Below, piece by piece: positions 39,411-48,185 of a stretch of DNA of 64,000 nucleotides. Positions within the stretch are counted from its first letter, which is position 1, and each line of letters begins with the position of its first letter. The translations under genes were made by a program, and so were the position numbers. The DNA is from Pseudomonas brassicacearum (GTDB lineage: Bacteria; Pseudomonadota; Gammaproteobacteria; Pseudomonadales; Pseudomonadaceae): NCBI RefSeq assembly GCF_003732265.1, contig NZ_MOBK01000006.1, forward strand, positions 744,001 through 808,000, read 5' to 3'. The notes under the pieces are model-generated. The model saw only the letters and a program-made list of their open reading frames with translations, was not told the origin of the DNA and ran no database searches.

Positions 39411-40124
39411 ATGCGTGATGAGGCAACGAAAGCGGTGACAGCCATTGGTCAGGTCTTGCAGGAGCAGCTCGACCACGGTCTGTTGGCGCCCGGCAGCAAG
39501 CTACCGGCCGAGCGCAAGCTCAGTGAGTTGTTCGGGACCACACGGATTACTGTGCGCGAGGCGTTGTTGCAGTTGGAGGCGCAGGGCCAGATTTATCGCG
39601 AAGAGCGCCGCGGCTGGTTCGTTTCACCACCGCGCCTGGCCTACAACCTGATGCAGCGCAGTCACTTCCACGCGATGGTCAGTGCGCAGGGGCGAGTGCC
39701 GTCCACCGAGGTGATTTCAGCACGGTTGCAACCCGCCTCGGCGGCGGTGTGCGCGTGGTTACAGTTGCCGGCGCTGTCGAGTGTGATCCAGATCTGCCGT
39801 GCGCGGCGCATTGATGAGCGGCTGGTGTTGTACGTGGAGCACTATTTGAATCCGCAGTATTTTCCGGGGATTCTCGAGTTTGATTTGAATCAGTCGATCA
39901 CCGAGTTGTACGCGCGGCATTACGATTTGCATTACGGGCGGGTACGGTTCGAAATTGTGCCGACGTCGCTGTCGGTGGATGCGGCAGCGGCGCTGCGGGT
40001 GTCAGTGGGTAGCCCGGGGTTACGCATTGCGCGGGTCAATTATGATCAGCATGAACGGCTGATCGATTGTGACCTGGAGTTTTGGCGGCATGATGCGATT
40101 CATGTCGGGGTGGATGTGGTTTAG
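39411..40124 (+). CDS. GntR-family regulator, HutC/UTRA subfamily
   Basis: This 237-residue protein starts at ATG 39411; a TTG one codon before is not needed. Residues about 7-70 form the winged helix (LEDHGLLAPGSKLPAERKLSELFGTTRITVREALLQLEAQGQIYRE-type pattern), and about 90-235 the UTRA ligand-binding domain (SVIQICRARRIDERLVLYVEHYLNP and SVGSPGLRIARVNYD). Two TGGTCTAG-type sites, one before itself and one before the divergent binding-protein gene, make it the probable local repressor. The relatives PhnF and PhnR sense phosphonate-type ligands, which agrees with the hydrolases in the cluster. Confidence 0.93.
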   Translation: MRDEATKAVTAIGQVLQEQLDHGLLAPGSKLPAERKLSELFGTTRITVREALLQLEAQGQIYREERRGWFVSPPRLAYNLMQRSHFHAMVSAQGRVPSTEVISARLQPASAAVCAWLQLPALSSVIQICRARRIDERLVLYVEHYLNPQYFPGILEFDLNQSITELYARHYDLHYGRVRFEIVPTSLSVDAAAALRVSVGSPGLRIARVNYDQHERLIDCDLEFWRHDAIHVGVDVV

Positions 40125-40146
40125 CCTGCTGAATCCGCGGCGAACC

Positions 40147-40209
40147 CTTCGCGAGCAGGGTTTGTGTGAACGACACAAATCTAATGTGGGAGCGAGCCTG
40201 CTCGCGAAG
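40147..40209. repeat. Shortened REP pair
   Basis: CTTCGCGAGCAGG on the left is truncated, and the right copy is complete (GTGGGAGCGAGCCTGCTCGC). The gap between them is shorter than in the other pairs, so one half appears to be decaying. Confidence 0.75.
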
Positions 40210-40227
40210 GCGGCATGACAAACGACG

Positions 40228-42384
40228 CTATTCCTTTGGCTGCCCACCCGCCGCCGTAGCCACTTGAACACTCATGCGCGGCATCGCCAGATCCAGTCCC
40301 GCCTCATCCAGATGCCGTTTCAGCGACAAGTTGAACGCCCGGGAAACCTCCCACTGTTTGATCGGCGCCGTCTTGAACCGCGCGCGCAGGATCGCATTGC
40401 CGGACTCGAAACTCTCGACCCCCTGGATCTCCAGCGGCGACCAGATGTTGCGCCGTTGCAGCGGGTCGGTGCGCATCTTCTGACCCACTTCGCGCATCAG
40501 TTTGATCGCGCTATCAATGTCCATGTCGGACGGCACCGCCACCCGGAAGATCGCGTAGCCGAATTCCCGGGAGTAGTTCTTGATGCTTTTGATTTCGCTG
40601 AACGGAATGGTGTGGACGATGCCGTCGATGTCCCGCAGGCGCACGGTGCGGATGGTCAGCCCTTCGACGGTGCCCAGGTGGCCGCCGACGTCCACGTAGT
40701 CGTCGATGGCCAAGGAGTCTTCGATGATGATGAACAGCCCGGTAATCAAGTCCGCGACCAGCGACTGCGCACCGAAACCGATGGCCAGGCCGATCACACC
40801 GGCACCGGCCAGCAGTGGCGTGACGTTCATGCCCATGTTCGCCAGCGCGACGATCAGCGCGACAATGAAAATCGCCACGAACAGCACGTTGCGGATCAAC
40901 GGCATCATCGTCTGTGCGCGGGCATTGGCCAGGCCTTTGCGCGAACGGGTGAGCGCGTGGTGCACGGCGGTGTCGCTGAGGATCCAGATCAGCCAGGCAA
41001 AAATCAGCGTGCCGGCAAGGCTGAACAGTTTGACGCTGACCTCATGGCCTTCACCTTCGGTGAACGTGATCAGCGACATGCCCCAGACCCGCAGACCGAG
41101 CTCGATGAACGCCAGCCACACCAGCAGGTGAGCGAGGGTGTAGAAGAAATTTTTCAGGCGTTCCGAGTACAGCGCATGGCGCTTCACACCGCGTTGCGGC
41201 TTGAGGGCATGACGGCGGACCAGTCCGTTGATGACCATGCACAACACTAGCAGCACGGTGCAGATCAGCGACTGACGCAAGGCGGTGCTGGTATCGCCGG
41301 CCGAAACGAACGTGGCGAACAGCGAGACGCCCACCAGCACCAGCGCCGGGACGTACCAATAGGTGCCGAGAATTTCGATGCTGTCGCTGAGGGCGCGACG
41401 GGTCAGGCGCCGGGACAGCGGCTGATTGCGGATCAAGTGGGCGATCGGCCGGCGGAACCGCAAGATGAACAAGCCGGTAGAAATCGCCGCCAGCACATTG
41501 GCCGCCGTCGCCGCGGTATGCGCCAGGTGACTGCCAAGCCCGGCGACCAGTCGCGGATCGCTCAGCGCCTCACCAAACGCGGCAAAACTGCCAATCAGCC
41601 ACAACGGCCGAAACGCCTGGTGCCGCAGGATATACAGGGCGCGATGGCGGTGCGGGCCATCGAGCAGGGAGAACGCGATCACGCAGATCGCCGAGAAACA
41701 GGTGCCGACTACCAGCGCGTAAGCCAGCACCATGGCCAGGCTTTTGCCCAGCGATGAGGGCAGGGCGTAGCTCATGTAGACGGTGATCACCAGGGCGATC
41801 AGCCACGGTCCGAGCTTGCGCAGGGCGAAGCGCAACATGTCCACGGCCTTGGGGTGTTGCGGCAGTTCTTCGGTCAGGCCGAAGCGCATGCGCACCCGAT
41901 GACCGACCCAGATCAGCGCCGCCGCCAGCAGGCTCCAGACCATCAGGATCATGGCGAACGCGAAGATGATCGGCAGCCATTCACTGGCCGGCATCATCAA
42001 GGCTGACAGTTCGTCTCTCGCCTGCCCAAACTCTTCAGACCAGCGATTGAGCGGGCTGTCGGCTCCGGAGAATTGTTTTTCGAACGTGGCCAGCGTGCCG
42101 CCGATCAAGCCCAGCACGCCCTCTTCGGCAGCCGGCTGAGCCTTTTTGGTGGCGTCGCGCAGTTTCTTCAGGTCGGCCAGCAGTTTGCTGCGCTGCTGGT
42201 CGTTTTCCAGCGACTTGATGACTTCGTCCAGCGATTGCCCGAGCGGTTCTTGCGCCTCTGGCTGGGCTTTCGTCGAGCCGCTGAGCAGGCTCGGCAAACC
42301 GGCCGCCTGGGCAGGCGCCATTGGCAGCAGCGTCATGAGGCAGACAAGGACGAAACACGGCAGGGCGAATAGACGGGCAAGCAC
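40228..42384 (-). CDS. MscS-family mechanosensitive channel (YbiO-like)
   Basis: This 718-residue inner-membrane protein starts at GTG 42384 with GAGG ten bases upstream. A signal peptide-like start (LPCFVLVCLMTLLPMAPAQA) leads to a periplasmic coiled region (about 40-125) and then about eleven membrane helices. The MscS core at about 500-700 has GAGVIGLAIGFGAQSLVADLITGLFIIIEDS (pore helix), YVDVGGHLGTVEGLTIRTVRLRDIDG and VPSDMD. It opens under membrane tension to release solutes during hypo-osmotic shock. The extra N-terminal helices match YbiO/MscM rather than small MscS. It stands alone, with a short membrane-protein gene just upstream. Confidence 0.93.
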   Translation of the reverse strand: MLARLFALPCFVLVCLMTLLPMAPAQAAGLPSLLSGSTKAQPEAQEPLGQSLDEVIKSLENDQQRSKLLADLKKLRDATKKAQPAAEEGVLGLIGGTLATFEKQFSGADSPLNRWSEEFGQARDELSALMMPASEWLPIIFAFAMILMVWSLLAAALIWVGHRVRMRFGLTEELPQHPKAVDMLRFALRKLGPWLIALVITVYMSYALPSSLGKSLAMVLAYALVVGTCFSAICVIAFSLLDGPHRHRALYILRHQAFRPLWLIGSFAAFGEALSDPRLVAGLGSHLAHTAATAANVLAAISTGLFILRFRRPIAHLIRNQPLSRRLTRRALSDSIEILGTYWYVPALVLVGVSLFATFVSAGDTSTALRQSLICTVLLVLCMVINGLVRRHALKPQRGVKRHALYSERLKNFFYTLAHLLVWLAFIELGLRVWGMSLITFTEGEGHEVSVKLFSLAGTLIFAWLIWILSDTAVHHALTRSRKGLANARAQTMMPLIRNVLFVAIFIVALIVALANMGMNVTPLLAGAGVIGLAIGFGAQSLVADLITGLFIIIEDSLAIDDYVDVGGHLGTVEGLTIRTVRLRDIDGIVHTIPFSEIKSIKNYSREFGYAIFRVAVPSDMDIDSAIKLMREVGQKMRTDPLQRRNIWSPLEIQGVESFESGNAILRARFKTAPIKQWEVSRAFNLSLKRHLDEAGLDLAMPRMSVQVATAAGGQPKE

Positions 42385-42461
42385 TAGACGGTCAACCTCG
42401 GGATGAGCGGATCGGCCGAGTGTACGAGCCCGTCTAAATCAATGCGAGTCGAGGGAAGGAT

Positions 42462-42638
42462 TTATTCGTTGAGTTTGGCGAGGATCTTGAAAATCACGGT
42501 GCCGAAAATGATCAGCATGCCAATCCACATGGCGAGTACACCGGCGTTTTTGTCGCGAAAGTTGAAGCCGATGGCCAGCATGATCATCCCGACGAGGATC
42601 GGGATCAGCATGGCGTGAAACGAAGACATCGAGATCAT
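42462..42638 (-). CDS. Small membrane protein, 58 residues
   Basis: ATG 42638 (with a weak AGGCAG upstream) or ATG 42629 opens a frame ending at TAA 42462. The product begins MISMSSFHAMLIPILVGMIM and contains two hydrophobic stretches (about 10-25 and 34-50) separated by the charged FRDKN, then ends KILAKLNE. This is a typical hairpin micropeptide of the inner membrane. It shares orientation with the MscS-type gene and lies 77 bases before it, so co-transcription is plausible. I know no family. Confidence 0.72.
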   Translation of the reverse strand: MISMSSFHAMLIPILVGMIMLAIGFNFRDKNAGVLAMWIGMLIIFGTVIFKILAKLNE

Positions 42639-42717
42639 GGAGACTGCCTTGTCTAAAGGAATAATTAAAGTTTAGGTGGCTTTGGGTGACCGAGAGTGAT
42701 GTGAATCAAGCAAAGTA

Positions 42718-42785
42718 CTTCGCGAGCAGGCTCACTCCTACAATTGAAATGCGTTCCAACTGTAGGAGCGAGCCTGCTCGCGAAG
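42718..42785. repeat. REP pair, GTGGGAGC family (variant)
   Basis: CTTCGCGAGCAGGCTCACTC and GAGCGAGCCTGCTCGCGAAG enclose a short AATTGAAATGCGTTCCAACT spacer that itself continues the pairing (CCTACAATTG...CAACTGTAGG), so it forms one long hairpin. Confidence 0.88.
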
Positions 42786-42795
42786 CTTTTGGGAA

Positions 42796-44085
42796 TTACG
42801 GCAATTCCTGGCAGGCGTAGAACGCGCTCAGCACTTTGACCAGGTGCGCCAGGTCATGGCTGCCGCACAGTTCGCGGATCGAGTGCATGGCGAATGTCGG
42901 CAGGCCGATATCCACGGTGCGCACGCCCAGGTGGCTGGCGGTGATCGGGCCGATGGTCGAGCCACAACCCATGTCGCTGCGCACCACAAAGCTCTGCACC
43001 GGCACTTCTTCGGCCATGCACAGATGGCGGAAAAAACCGGCGGTTTCGCTGTTGGTAGCGTAGCGCTGGTTGCTGTTGACCTTGATCACCGGGCCGGCGT
43101 TGAGTTTCGGGCCGTGGTTGGCGTCGTGTTTTTCCGCGTAGTTGGGGTGCACGCCGTGGGCGTTGTCGGCGGACACCAACAGGGACTTCTGAATGGTGCG
43201 CACGAACTCGTCACCTTCAGGCAGCAGGCGGCGCAGCGTCTGCTCGAGCATCGGGCCATCAGCGCCACAGGCTGAACAGGAACCGACTTCTTCATGATCG
43301 TTGCAGACCAGCACGCAGGTTTCATGGGTTTCGGCGGTCAGCAAGGCTTGCAGGCCGGCGTAGCACGACAGCAGGTTGTCCAGGCGCGCGCCGGCGATGA
43401 AGTCACCGTGCAGGCCGATGATCGCCGCGCTTTGGGTGTCGTAGAAACTCAGCTCGTAATCCAGCACAACGTCGGCGTTCAAACCATGTTCCAGCGCCAA
43501 CTGGTTGGTGAGCACGGCGCGGAAATCCACGCGCTCGTCACCGGCGAATTGCGCGAGGATCGGCGGCAATTCGGTCTGCGCGTTGATCGCCCAGCCCATG
43601 TTGGCTTCACGGTTAAGGTGAATCGCCAGGTTCGGAATGGTCGCGATGGGCGCCTTGAAGTCGATCAACTGGCTCTCCACCTTGCCATCACGGCGGAAGG
43701 TCACGCGGCCGGCGAGGGACAGGTCGCGGTCGAACCAAGGCGCCAGCAATGCACCGCCGTAGACTTCGACGCCCAATTGCCAGAAACCCTGACGCTGCAA
43801 CTCCGGCTGGGGCTTGACCCGCAGGCACGGGCTGTCGGTGTGCGCGCCCACCAGGCGAATACCGCCATGCAGCGGCGAATGACGGCCCATCTTGATCGCG
43901 ACGATGGAGGAGTCGTTACGGGTGACGTAATAACGGCCATTGGCTTCGGTGGTCCAGGGCTCGCGCTCATCAAGTCGCACGAAACCGGCCGCTTCCAGGC
44001 GCTGGACGAGGCTGGCAGTGGCATGGAACGGGGTAGGGGAGGCCTTGAGGAAGTCGATCAGGCCTTGGTTCAACTCTTCGCGCAT
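42796..44085 (-). CDS. apeB: M18-family aspartyl aminopeptidase
   Basis: This 429-residue cytoplasmic metallopeptidase removes N-terminal Asp or Glu. The two-zinc ligands are visible: GAHTDSP (His near 82), GARLDN (Asp), NDHEEVGS (Glu pair), SADNAHG (Asp) and FAMHSIRE (His). DMGCGSTIG near the C-terminus is also conserved. GGAGCTT lies seven bases before the ATG. Length is typical of the M18 family. It is a single gene between REP pairs, in the same order next to rluA and minE as I recall for other pseudomonads. Confidence 0.96.
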   Translation of the reverse strand: MREELNQGLIDFLKASPTPFHATASLVQRLEAAGFVRLDEREPWTTEANGRYYVTRNDSSIVAIKMGRHSPLHGGIRLVGAHTDSPCLRVKPQPELQRQGFWQLGVEVYGGALLAPWFDRDLSLAGRVTFRRDGKVESQLIDFKAPIATIPNLAIHLNREANMGWAINAQTELPPILAQFAGDERVDFRAVLTNQLALEHGLNADVVLDYELSFYDTQSAAIIGLHGDFIAGARLDNLLSCYAGLQALLTAETHETCVLVCNDHEEVGSCSACGADGPMLEQTLRRLLPEGDEFVRTIQKSLLVSADNAHGVHPNYAEKHDANHGPKLNAGPVIKVNSNQRYATNSETAGFFRHLCMAEEVPVQSFVVRSDMGCGSTIGPITASHLGVRTVDIGLPTFAMHSIRELCGSHDLAHLVKVLSAFYACQELP

Positions 44086-44210
44086 AAGAAGCTCCAGACA
44101 GCAATGGCGCCAGTTTAACGTATTGAAAGCGCAAAGTGCGGCGGGCTAGTGCCGGGGGAGCCCGAGATTCAGTGTGGGTATGGGGGCTTGCTGCGATGAG
44201 GGGGGTACCT

Positions 44211-44340
44211 GTGGCGAGGGGGCTTGCCCCCGTTCGATCGCGAAGCGGTCGCAATCCGGCTGGCGAGGTTCTTCTGGCAGATCACATTTACTGGTTTCAC
44301 GACTGCTTCGCAGCCGAACGGGGGCAAGCCCCCTCGCCAC
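44211..44340. repeat. REP pair, GTGGCGAGGGGG family
   Basis: GTGGCGAGGGGGCTTGCCCC and its inverted copy ending GCCCCCTCGCCAC enclose about 80 bases between apeB and rluA. Confidence 0.9.
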
Positions 44341-44375
44341 TGGAAACCCCCTCACCACAGGAAGCACCTCGGGGA

Positions 44376-45011
44376 TCAGAACGGCGCAGGGCACTCGAAG
44401 CGCAAGCGCTCACCAGTTTGCGGGTGAGTGAAGCTGAGCATGCTGGCGTGCAGGCACAGGCGCGGCCAGGCGGCCAGGGCTTGCTCGTGGGCGTAGAGCC
44501 CGTCACCCAACAGCGGGTGGCCGATGGAAAGCATGTGTACGCGCAGTTGGTGCGAGCGGCCGGTGATCGGCGTCAACTCGACGCGGCACCAGTCGCCACA
44601 GCGTTCCAGCACACGCCAGAACGTCAGGGCGTGTTTGCCGAATTCGTGGTCGACCACATGGCGTGGCTTGGTCGGCGGGTCATAGCGCAAGGGCAGGTCG
44701 ATGCTGCCGCTGTCCAGTTCCGGCTGACCCCAGCACAGCGCTGTGTAGGCTTTTTCGGTTTCGCGGTCGTGAAATTGCCGGGACAACTCGCGATGAGTGT
44801 CCGGGTCACGGGCCAGCAGGATGATGCCGGAGGTTTCCCAGTCGAGGCGATGGACGATTCGCGCTTCCGGGTAGCCGTTTTCTTGCAGGCGGGTGATCAG
44901 GCAGTCCTTGTTGTCATCGGCCCGGCCAGGGACGGAGAGCAACAGGGTCGGTTTGTTCACCACCAGTACGGCGGCGTCCTGATGAAGAATGTGGACATTG
45001 GACAACGGCAT
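44376..45011 (-). CDS. rluA: RluA-type pseudouridine synthase
   Basis: This 211-residue protein converts a uridine in 23S rRNA and in some tRNAs (positions 746 and 32 in E. coli). The catalytic motif HRLDWETSGI (Asp near 58) is intact, and the RluA-family ends ELTPITGRSHQLRVHM and GDGLYA are present. It has no S4 domain, as expected for RluA rather than RluC or RluD. Its start lies 91 bases after minE on the same strand, with a bipartite hairpin between them. Confidence 0.93.
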   Translation of the reverse strand: MPLSNVHILHQDAAVLVVNKPTLLLSVPGRADDNKDCLITRLQENGYPEARIVHRLDWETSGIILLARDPDTHRELSRQFHDRETEKAYTALCWGQPELDSGSIDLPLRYDPPTKPRHVVDHEFGKHALTFWRVLERCGDWCRVELTPITGRSHQLRVHMLSIGHPLLGDGLYAHEQALAAWPRLCLHASMLSFTHPQTGERLRFECPAPF

Positions 45012-45036
45012 TAAAACAGCCTCGTAACAAACGCCA

Positions 45037-45084
45037 ACGGCGGCTCAAGTCCCTTCCAGTGATAGAAGGGCCCTGAGCCGCCGT
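45037..45084 (-). other. Long bipartite hairpin between minE and rluA
   Basis: ACGGCGGCTCA (45037-45047) pairs with TGAGCCGCCGT (45074-45084), and CCCTTC (45051-45056) with GAAGGG (45065-45070) inside it. There is no T run, so it is more likely a processing or partial-termination structure at the end of the min operon than a true terminator. Confidence 0.6.
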
Positions 45085-45101
45085 GGCTCCGACCGGATCG
45101 A

Positions 45102-45356
45102 TTAACGGTCCGGCAGGGTGATATTGAGTTCCAGAATCGAGCAGCTGCCCTGGTTTTCCAGAGCGACGTGCACGTCATCGGACCCGATATTGACGTACTT
45201 GCGGATCACTTCAACCAGTTCCTTTTGCAAGGCTGGCAGGTAGTCCGGCGTACTGCGTTGGCCGCGTTCATGCGCCACGATGATCTGTAGACGCTCTTTC
45301 GCTACCGATGCGGTACTTGGCTTCTTGTTGGCACGAAAGAAGTCAAAAATGTTCAT
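45102..45356 (-). CDS. minE: Cell division topological specificity factor MinE
   Basis: This 84-residue protein begins [21 protein letters not shown], with the membrane-targeting N-terminal helix and the MinD-contact segment [13 protein letters not shown] that switches between helix and strand. The C-terminal dimer domain ends [19 protein letters not shown]. MinE stimulates MinD ATPase activity and sets up the pole-to-pole oscillation. Its ATG overlaps the minD stop by one base (TAATG), which couples their translation and keeps the ratio fixed. Confidence 0.97.
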   Translation of the reverse strand: MNIFDFFRANKKPSTASVAKERLQIIVAHERGQRSTPDYLPALQKELVEVIRKYVNIGSDDVHVALENQGSCSILELNITLPDR

Positions 45357-46168
45357 TACCTACCTCCAAACAGGCGCTCGAAGAATCCCTTCTTCGTGAC
45401 ATCGAGGAAACGATGTTCCACGGTTTTGCCCAGCAGACGATCGACGGCATCGCTGTACGCCTGACCGGCGTCGCTCTGGTCGTCGAGGATCACGGGCACG
45501 CCCGAGTTGGAAGCCTTGAGCACCGCTTGCGATTCCGGAATCACACCCAGCAGGGTGACGGCCAGAATCTCTTTGACGTCTTCGACGCCTAGCATTTCGC
45601 CATCGCTGACGCGTTGCGGGTTGTAGCGGGTCAGCAGCAAGTGTTCCTTGATCGGATCTTCGCCGCGTTCAGCACGGCGCGATTTGCTGGCCAGCAGGCC
45701 CAGCATACGGTCCGAGTCACGTACCGAGGACACTTCCGGGTTGGTCACGACCACCGCTTCATCAGCGAAGTACATGGCCAGGTGGGCGCCTTTCTCGATG
45801 CCCGCCGGGGAATCGCAGACCACGAACTCAAATTGTTCCTTGAGCTCCATCAGGACTTTTTCCACGCCTTCCACGGTCAGCGCGTCTTTGTCGCGAGTCT
45901 GACTGGCGGCCAGGACGTAGAGGTTTTCCAGGCGCTTGTCTTTGATCAGGGCTTGTTGCAGGTTGGCTTCGCCGTTCACTACGTTGACGAAGTCATACAC
46001 CACGCGACGCTCGCAACCCATGATCAGGTCGAGGTTACGCAGGCCGACGTCGAAGTCGACGATCACTGTTTTGTGACCACGCAGTGCGAGGCCGGTACCG
46101 ATAGCGGCGCTGGTGGTGGTCTTACCCACACCACCCTTGCCGGATGTAACCACGAGAATCTTGGCCAA
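45356..46168 (-). CDS. minD: Septum-site determining ATPase MinD
   Basis: This 270-residue ATPase has the deviant Walker A KGGVGKTT (about 10-17), [13 protein letters not shown] (switch I), [10 protein letters not shown] (switch II) and a C-terminal amphipathic helix FFERLFGGR that docks dimers to the membrane. It recruits MinC and MinE. It precedes minE with a one-base overlap, and is itself separated from minC by about 200 bases, longer than in many pseudomonads, so a separate promoter for minDE is possible. Confidence 0.97.
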   Translation of the reverse strand: MAKILVVTSGKGGVGKTTTSAAIGTGLALRGHKTVIVDFDVGLRNLDLIMGCERRVVYDFVNVVNGEANLQQALIKDKRLENLYVLAASQTRDKDALTVEGVEKVLMELKEQFEFVVCDSPAGIEKGAHLAMYFADEAVVVTNPEVSSVRDSDRMLGLLASKSRRAERGEDPIKEHLLLTRYNPQRVSDGEMLGVEDVKEILAVTLLGVIPESQAVLKASNSGVPVILDDQSDAGQAYSDAVDRLLGKTVEHRFLDVTKKGFFERLFGGR

Positions 46169-46271
46169 GGTGTTTCACCCCTAAGGAAAAAGGACTTTTA
46201 GCCCCTGAAAAACATCTCTTGAAAAACTACTGCAGTCGGACAGCCTTGGCTGGAAACCGGTCCTGAGCGGG

Positions 46272-46338
46272 GTTTACCTCCGGTAAACACTGCTTTTGGC
46301 CGTTTTCCTACTTCGTTTGAGCCGTTTTCGCTACGTTT
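46272..46338. repeat. Hairpin and short direct repeats in the minC-minD gap
   Basis: GTTTACC-TCC-GGTAAAC (46272-46288) is a perfect hairpin. It is followed by two imperfect copies of GCCGTTTTC-CTAC-TCGTTT (about 46300-46318 and 46322-46338). CATCTCT (46213-46219) and AGAGATG (46340-46346) frame the region as a weak outer inverted repeat. The gap interrupts an operon and looks like a small intergenic repeat insertion. Confidence 0.55.
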
Positions 46339-46369
46339 TAGAGATGCTTGGAAAATGCGGCAGTATCCG

Positions 46370-47107
46370 TTAAAGCCGAATGATGTTCAACACGTCGCCG
46401 GACAGGCTGACCTGTACACCCGCGCCCCACAAAGGGTCACGACGCAAATCCTCGGAGACCTTGTAGTGGCCGGCGATGGACACCAGTTCAGCGCTCATTT
46501 GCTGACAGAAGATCCTGGCTTTCGTGTCGCCCTTGACGCCGGCCAACACTCGACCGCGCATCGGGCCGTATACATGGATGTTCCCATCGGCGAGAAGTTC
46601 CGCACCCGGGCTGACCGAGGAAATCACCACCAAATCGCAACCCTGGGCATAAATCTGCTGGCCACCACGTACTGGCGACGTAATGATTTTCGTCGGTTTG
46701 ATGGTCGGTTCCGGCGGTTTTTCCGGTTTTTTCTTCACCTGGCCTTCGAGGGGGTCAAGCGCACGCTCACGGGCGCCGGACGGCGGCAGCACCGGCAGAT
46801 CGACTGCAATGGCGGCGGCGATGTCTTCGATGCGGCTGGCGCGGATGGCCAGGGTGCGCAAGCCATGCTGGCGACAGACGCGCATCAGGCCCGGCAAATC
46901 CACTGCGCCTTCGCTGGCCGGGAGCTTGTCCAGGGCCAGCACCAACGGGGCATTGCTGAAAAAGTTAGGCGCCTGAGCGACCTTGGCGGCCAATTGCCGA
47001 TCAAGGTTCTCGAGGTCGTTGCGGGCCAGTTCCAGCACCGTAATGGCAAGCATGCTGCCCTTCAACTGGAACACGGGATCCTGGTCTTGCGGTTCGGTTT
47101 GGCTCAT
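46370..47107 (-). CDS. minC: Septum-site determining protein MinC
   Basis: This 245-residue inhibitor of FtsZ assembly starts at ATG 47107 ([17 protein letters not shown]); ATG at 47116 is possible, neither with a strong ribosome binding site. Residues about 12-110 are the N-terminal FtsZ-contact domain ([19 protein letters not shown]), a Pro-rich linker ([15 protein letters not shown]) follows, and about 135-245 is the beta-helical dimer domain binding MinD ([34 protein letters not shown]). Length and order are normal. Confidence 0.96.
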   Translation of the reverse strand: MSQTEPQDQDPVFQLKGSMLAITVLELARNDLENLDRQLAAKVAQAPNFFSNAPLVLALDKLPASEGAVDLPGLMRVCRQHGLRTLAIRASRIEDIAAAIAVDLPVLPPSGARERALDPLEGQVKKKPEKPPEPTIKPTKIITSPVRGGQQIYAQGCDLVVISSVSPGAELLADGNIHVYGPMRGRVLAGVKGDTKARIFCQQMSAELVSIAGHYKVSEDLRRDPLWGAGVQVSLSGDVLNIIRL

Positions 47108-47225
47108 GGTCGGCATACAACGGCTTGTCACTAAAAGTGCCGAGACTTATAACGAGAACGCCCGCAAGCCGCAAGCCGGGTCGAACGATGTAGAATGCGC
47201 GGCCATTGTCTTTCCGGAACCTTTA

Positions 47226-48158
47226 ATGGATCGCCCGCGTTTTCGAAAAACATTTCTAATGCCGCGTTTCTGGCCGCTGTGGTGTGGCTTGGGGCTGTTG
47301 TGGCTGATTGTTCAGTTGCCATATCCGGCGTTGCTATTCATCGGCCGCCTGCTCGGTGCCTTGATGTATCGGGCGGCCGGCGACCGACGGCGCATCGCCA
47401 AACGCAACCTCGAGCTGTGTTTCCCTGAAAAGTCGGCTGCCGAGCGCAAGCGCCTGCTCAAGGAAAACTTTGCCTCCACCGGCATCGCCTTCTTCGAAAT
47501 GGCCATGAGCTGGTGGTGGTCGCGTCAGCGCTTGGCCAAACTGGCCCATGTCGAAGGACTGGAGCACTTGAAAAAGGCCCAGCGCGACGGCAAGGGCGTG
47601 ATCCTGATGGCGGTGCATTTCACCACGCTGGAAATCGGTGCGGCGCTGTTGGGGCAGCAGCACACCATCGACGGCATGTACCGCGAGCACAAGAACCCGC
47701 TGTTCGACTACGTCCAGCGCCGTGGTCGCGAGCGGCACAACCTCGATTCGCTGGCGGTCGAGCGTGACGATGTGCGCGGCATGCTCAAGCTGCTGCGCGC
47801 CGGCCGCGCGATCTGGTACGCACCGGATCAGGACTACGGCGCCAAGCAAAGTATTTTCGTACCGCTATTTGGCATTCAAGCGGCCACCGTGACCGCCACC
47901 AGCAAATTTGCGCGGTTGGGCAAGGCGTTGGTGGTGCCGTTCACCCAGGAGCGTCTGGCGGACGGCAGCGGCTATCGTCTGGTGATCCATGCGCCGCTCG
48001 ACGGTTTCCCCGGCGAGACCGAAGAAGCCGACTGCATCCGCATCAATCAGTGGGTCGAAGGCGCCTTGCGTGAATGTCCGGAGCAATACCTCTGGGCCCA
48101 TCGTCGTTTCAAGAGCCGGCCACCCGGCGAACCCAAGCTGTACAAAAAACGCGGTTGA
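47226..48158 (+). CDS. htrB: Lipid A secondary acyltransferase (HtrB/LpxL family)
   Basis: This 310-residue inner-membrane enzyme adds a secondary acyl chain, most likely laurate or its hydroxyl form, to lipid A. ATG 47226 follows GGAAC. An N-terminal anchor (FWPLWCGLGLLWLIVQLPYPA) precedes the acyltransferase motif LMAVHFTTLEIG, with the catalytic His-x4-Glu, and IWYAPDQDYG as the second block. The gene lies divergent from minC, the position of one of the two HtrB-type paralogues in P. aeruginosa as I recall. The paralogue identity (2 or 2' position) is inferred from that neighbourhood only. Confidence 0.92.
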   Translation: MDRPRFRKTFLMPRFWPLWCGLGLLWLIVQLPYPALLFIGRLLGALMYRAAGDRRRIAKRNLELCFPEKSAAERKRLLKENFASTGIAFFEMAMSWWWSRQRLAKLAHVEGLEHLKKAQRDGKGVILMAVHFTTLEIGAALLGQQHTIDGMYREHKNPLFDYVQRRGRERHNLDSLAVERDDVRGMLKLLRAGRAIWYAPDQDYGAKQSIFVPLFGIQAATVTATSKFARLGKALVVPFTQERLADGSGYRLVIHAPLDGFPGETEEADCIRINQWVEGALRECPEQYLWAHRRFKSRPPGEPKLYKKRG

Positions 48159-48185
48159 CCCCTTTAAGCGCCATGGAGTGTTGCG

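Noticed and set aside
44173..44210. Promoter or gene remnant between apeB and the REP pair
   Set aside because: Only G-rich sequence with no motif; nothing to support a feature.
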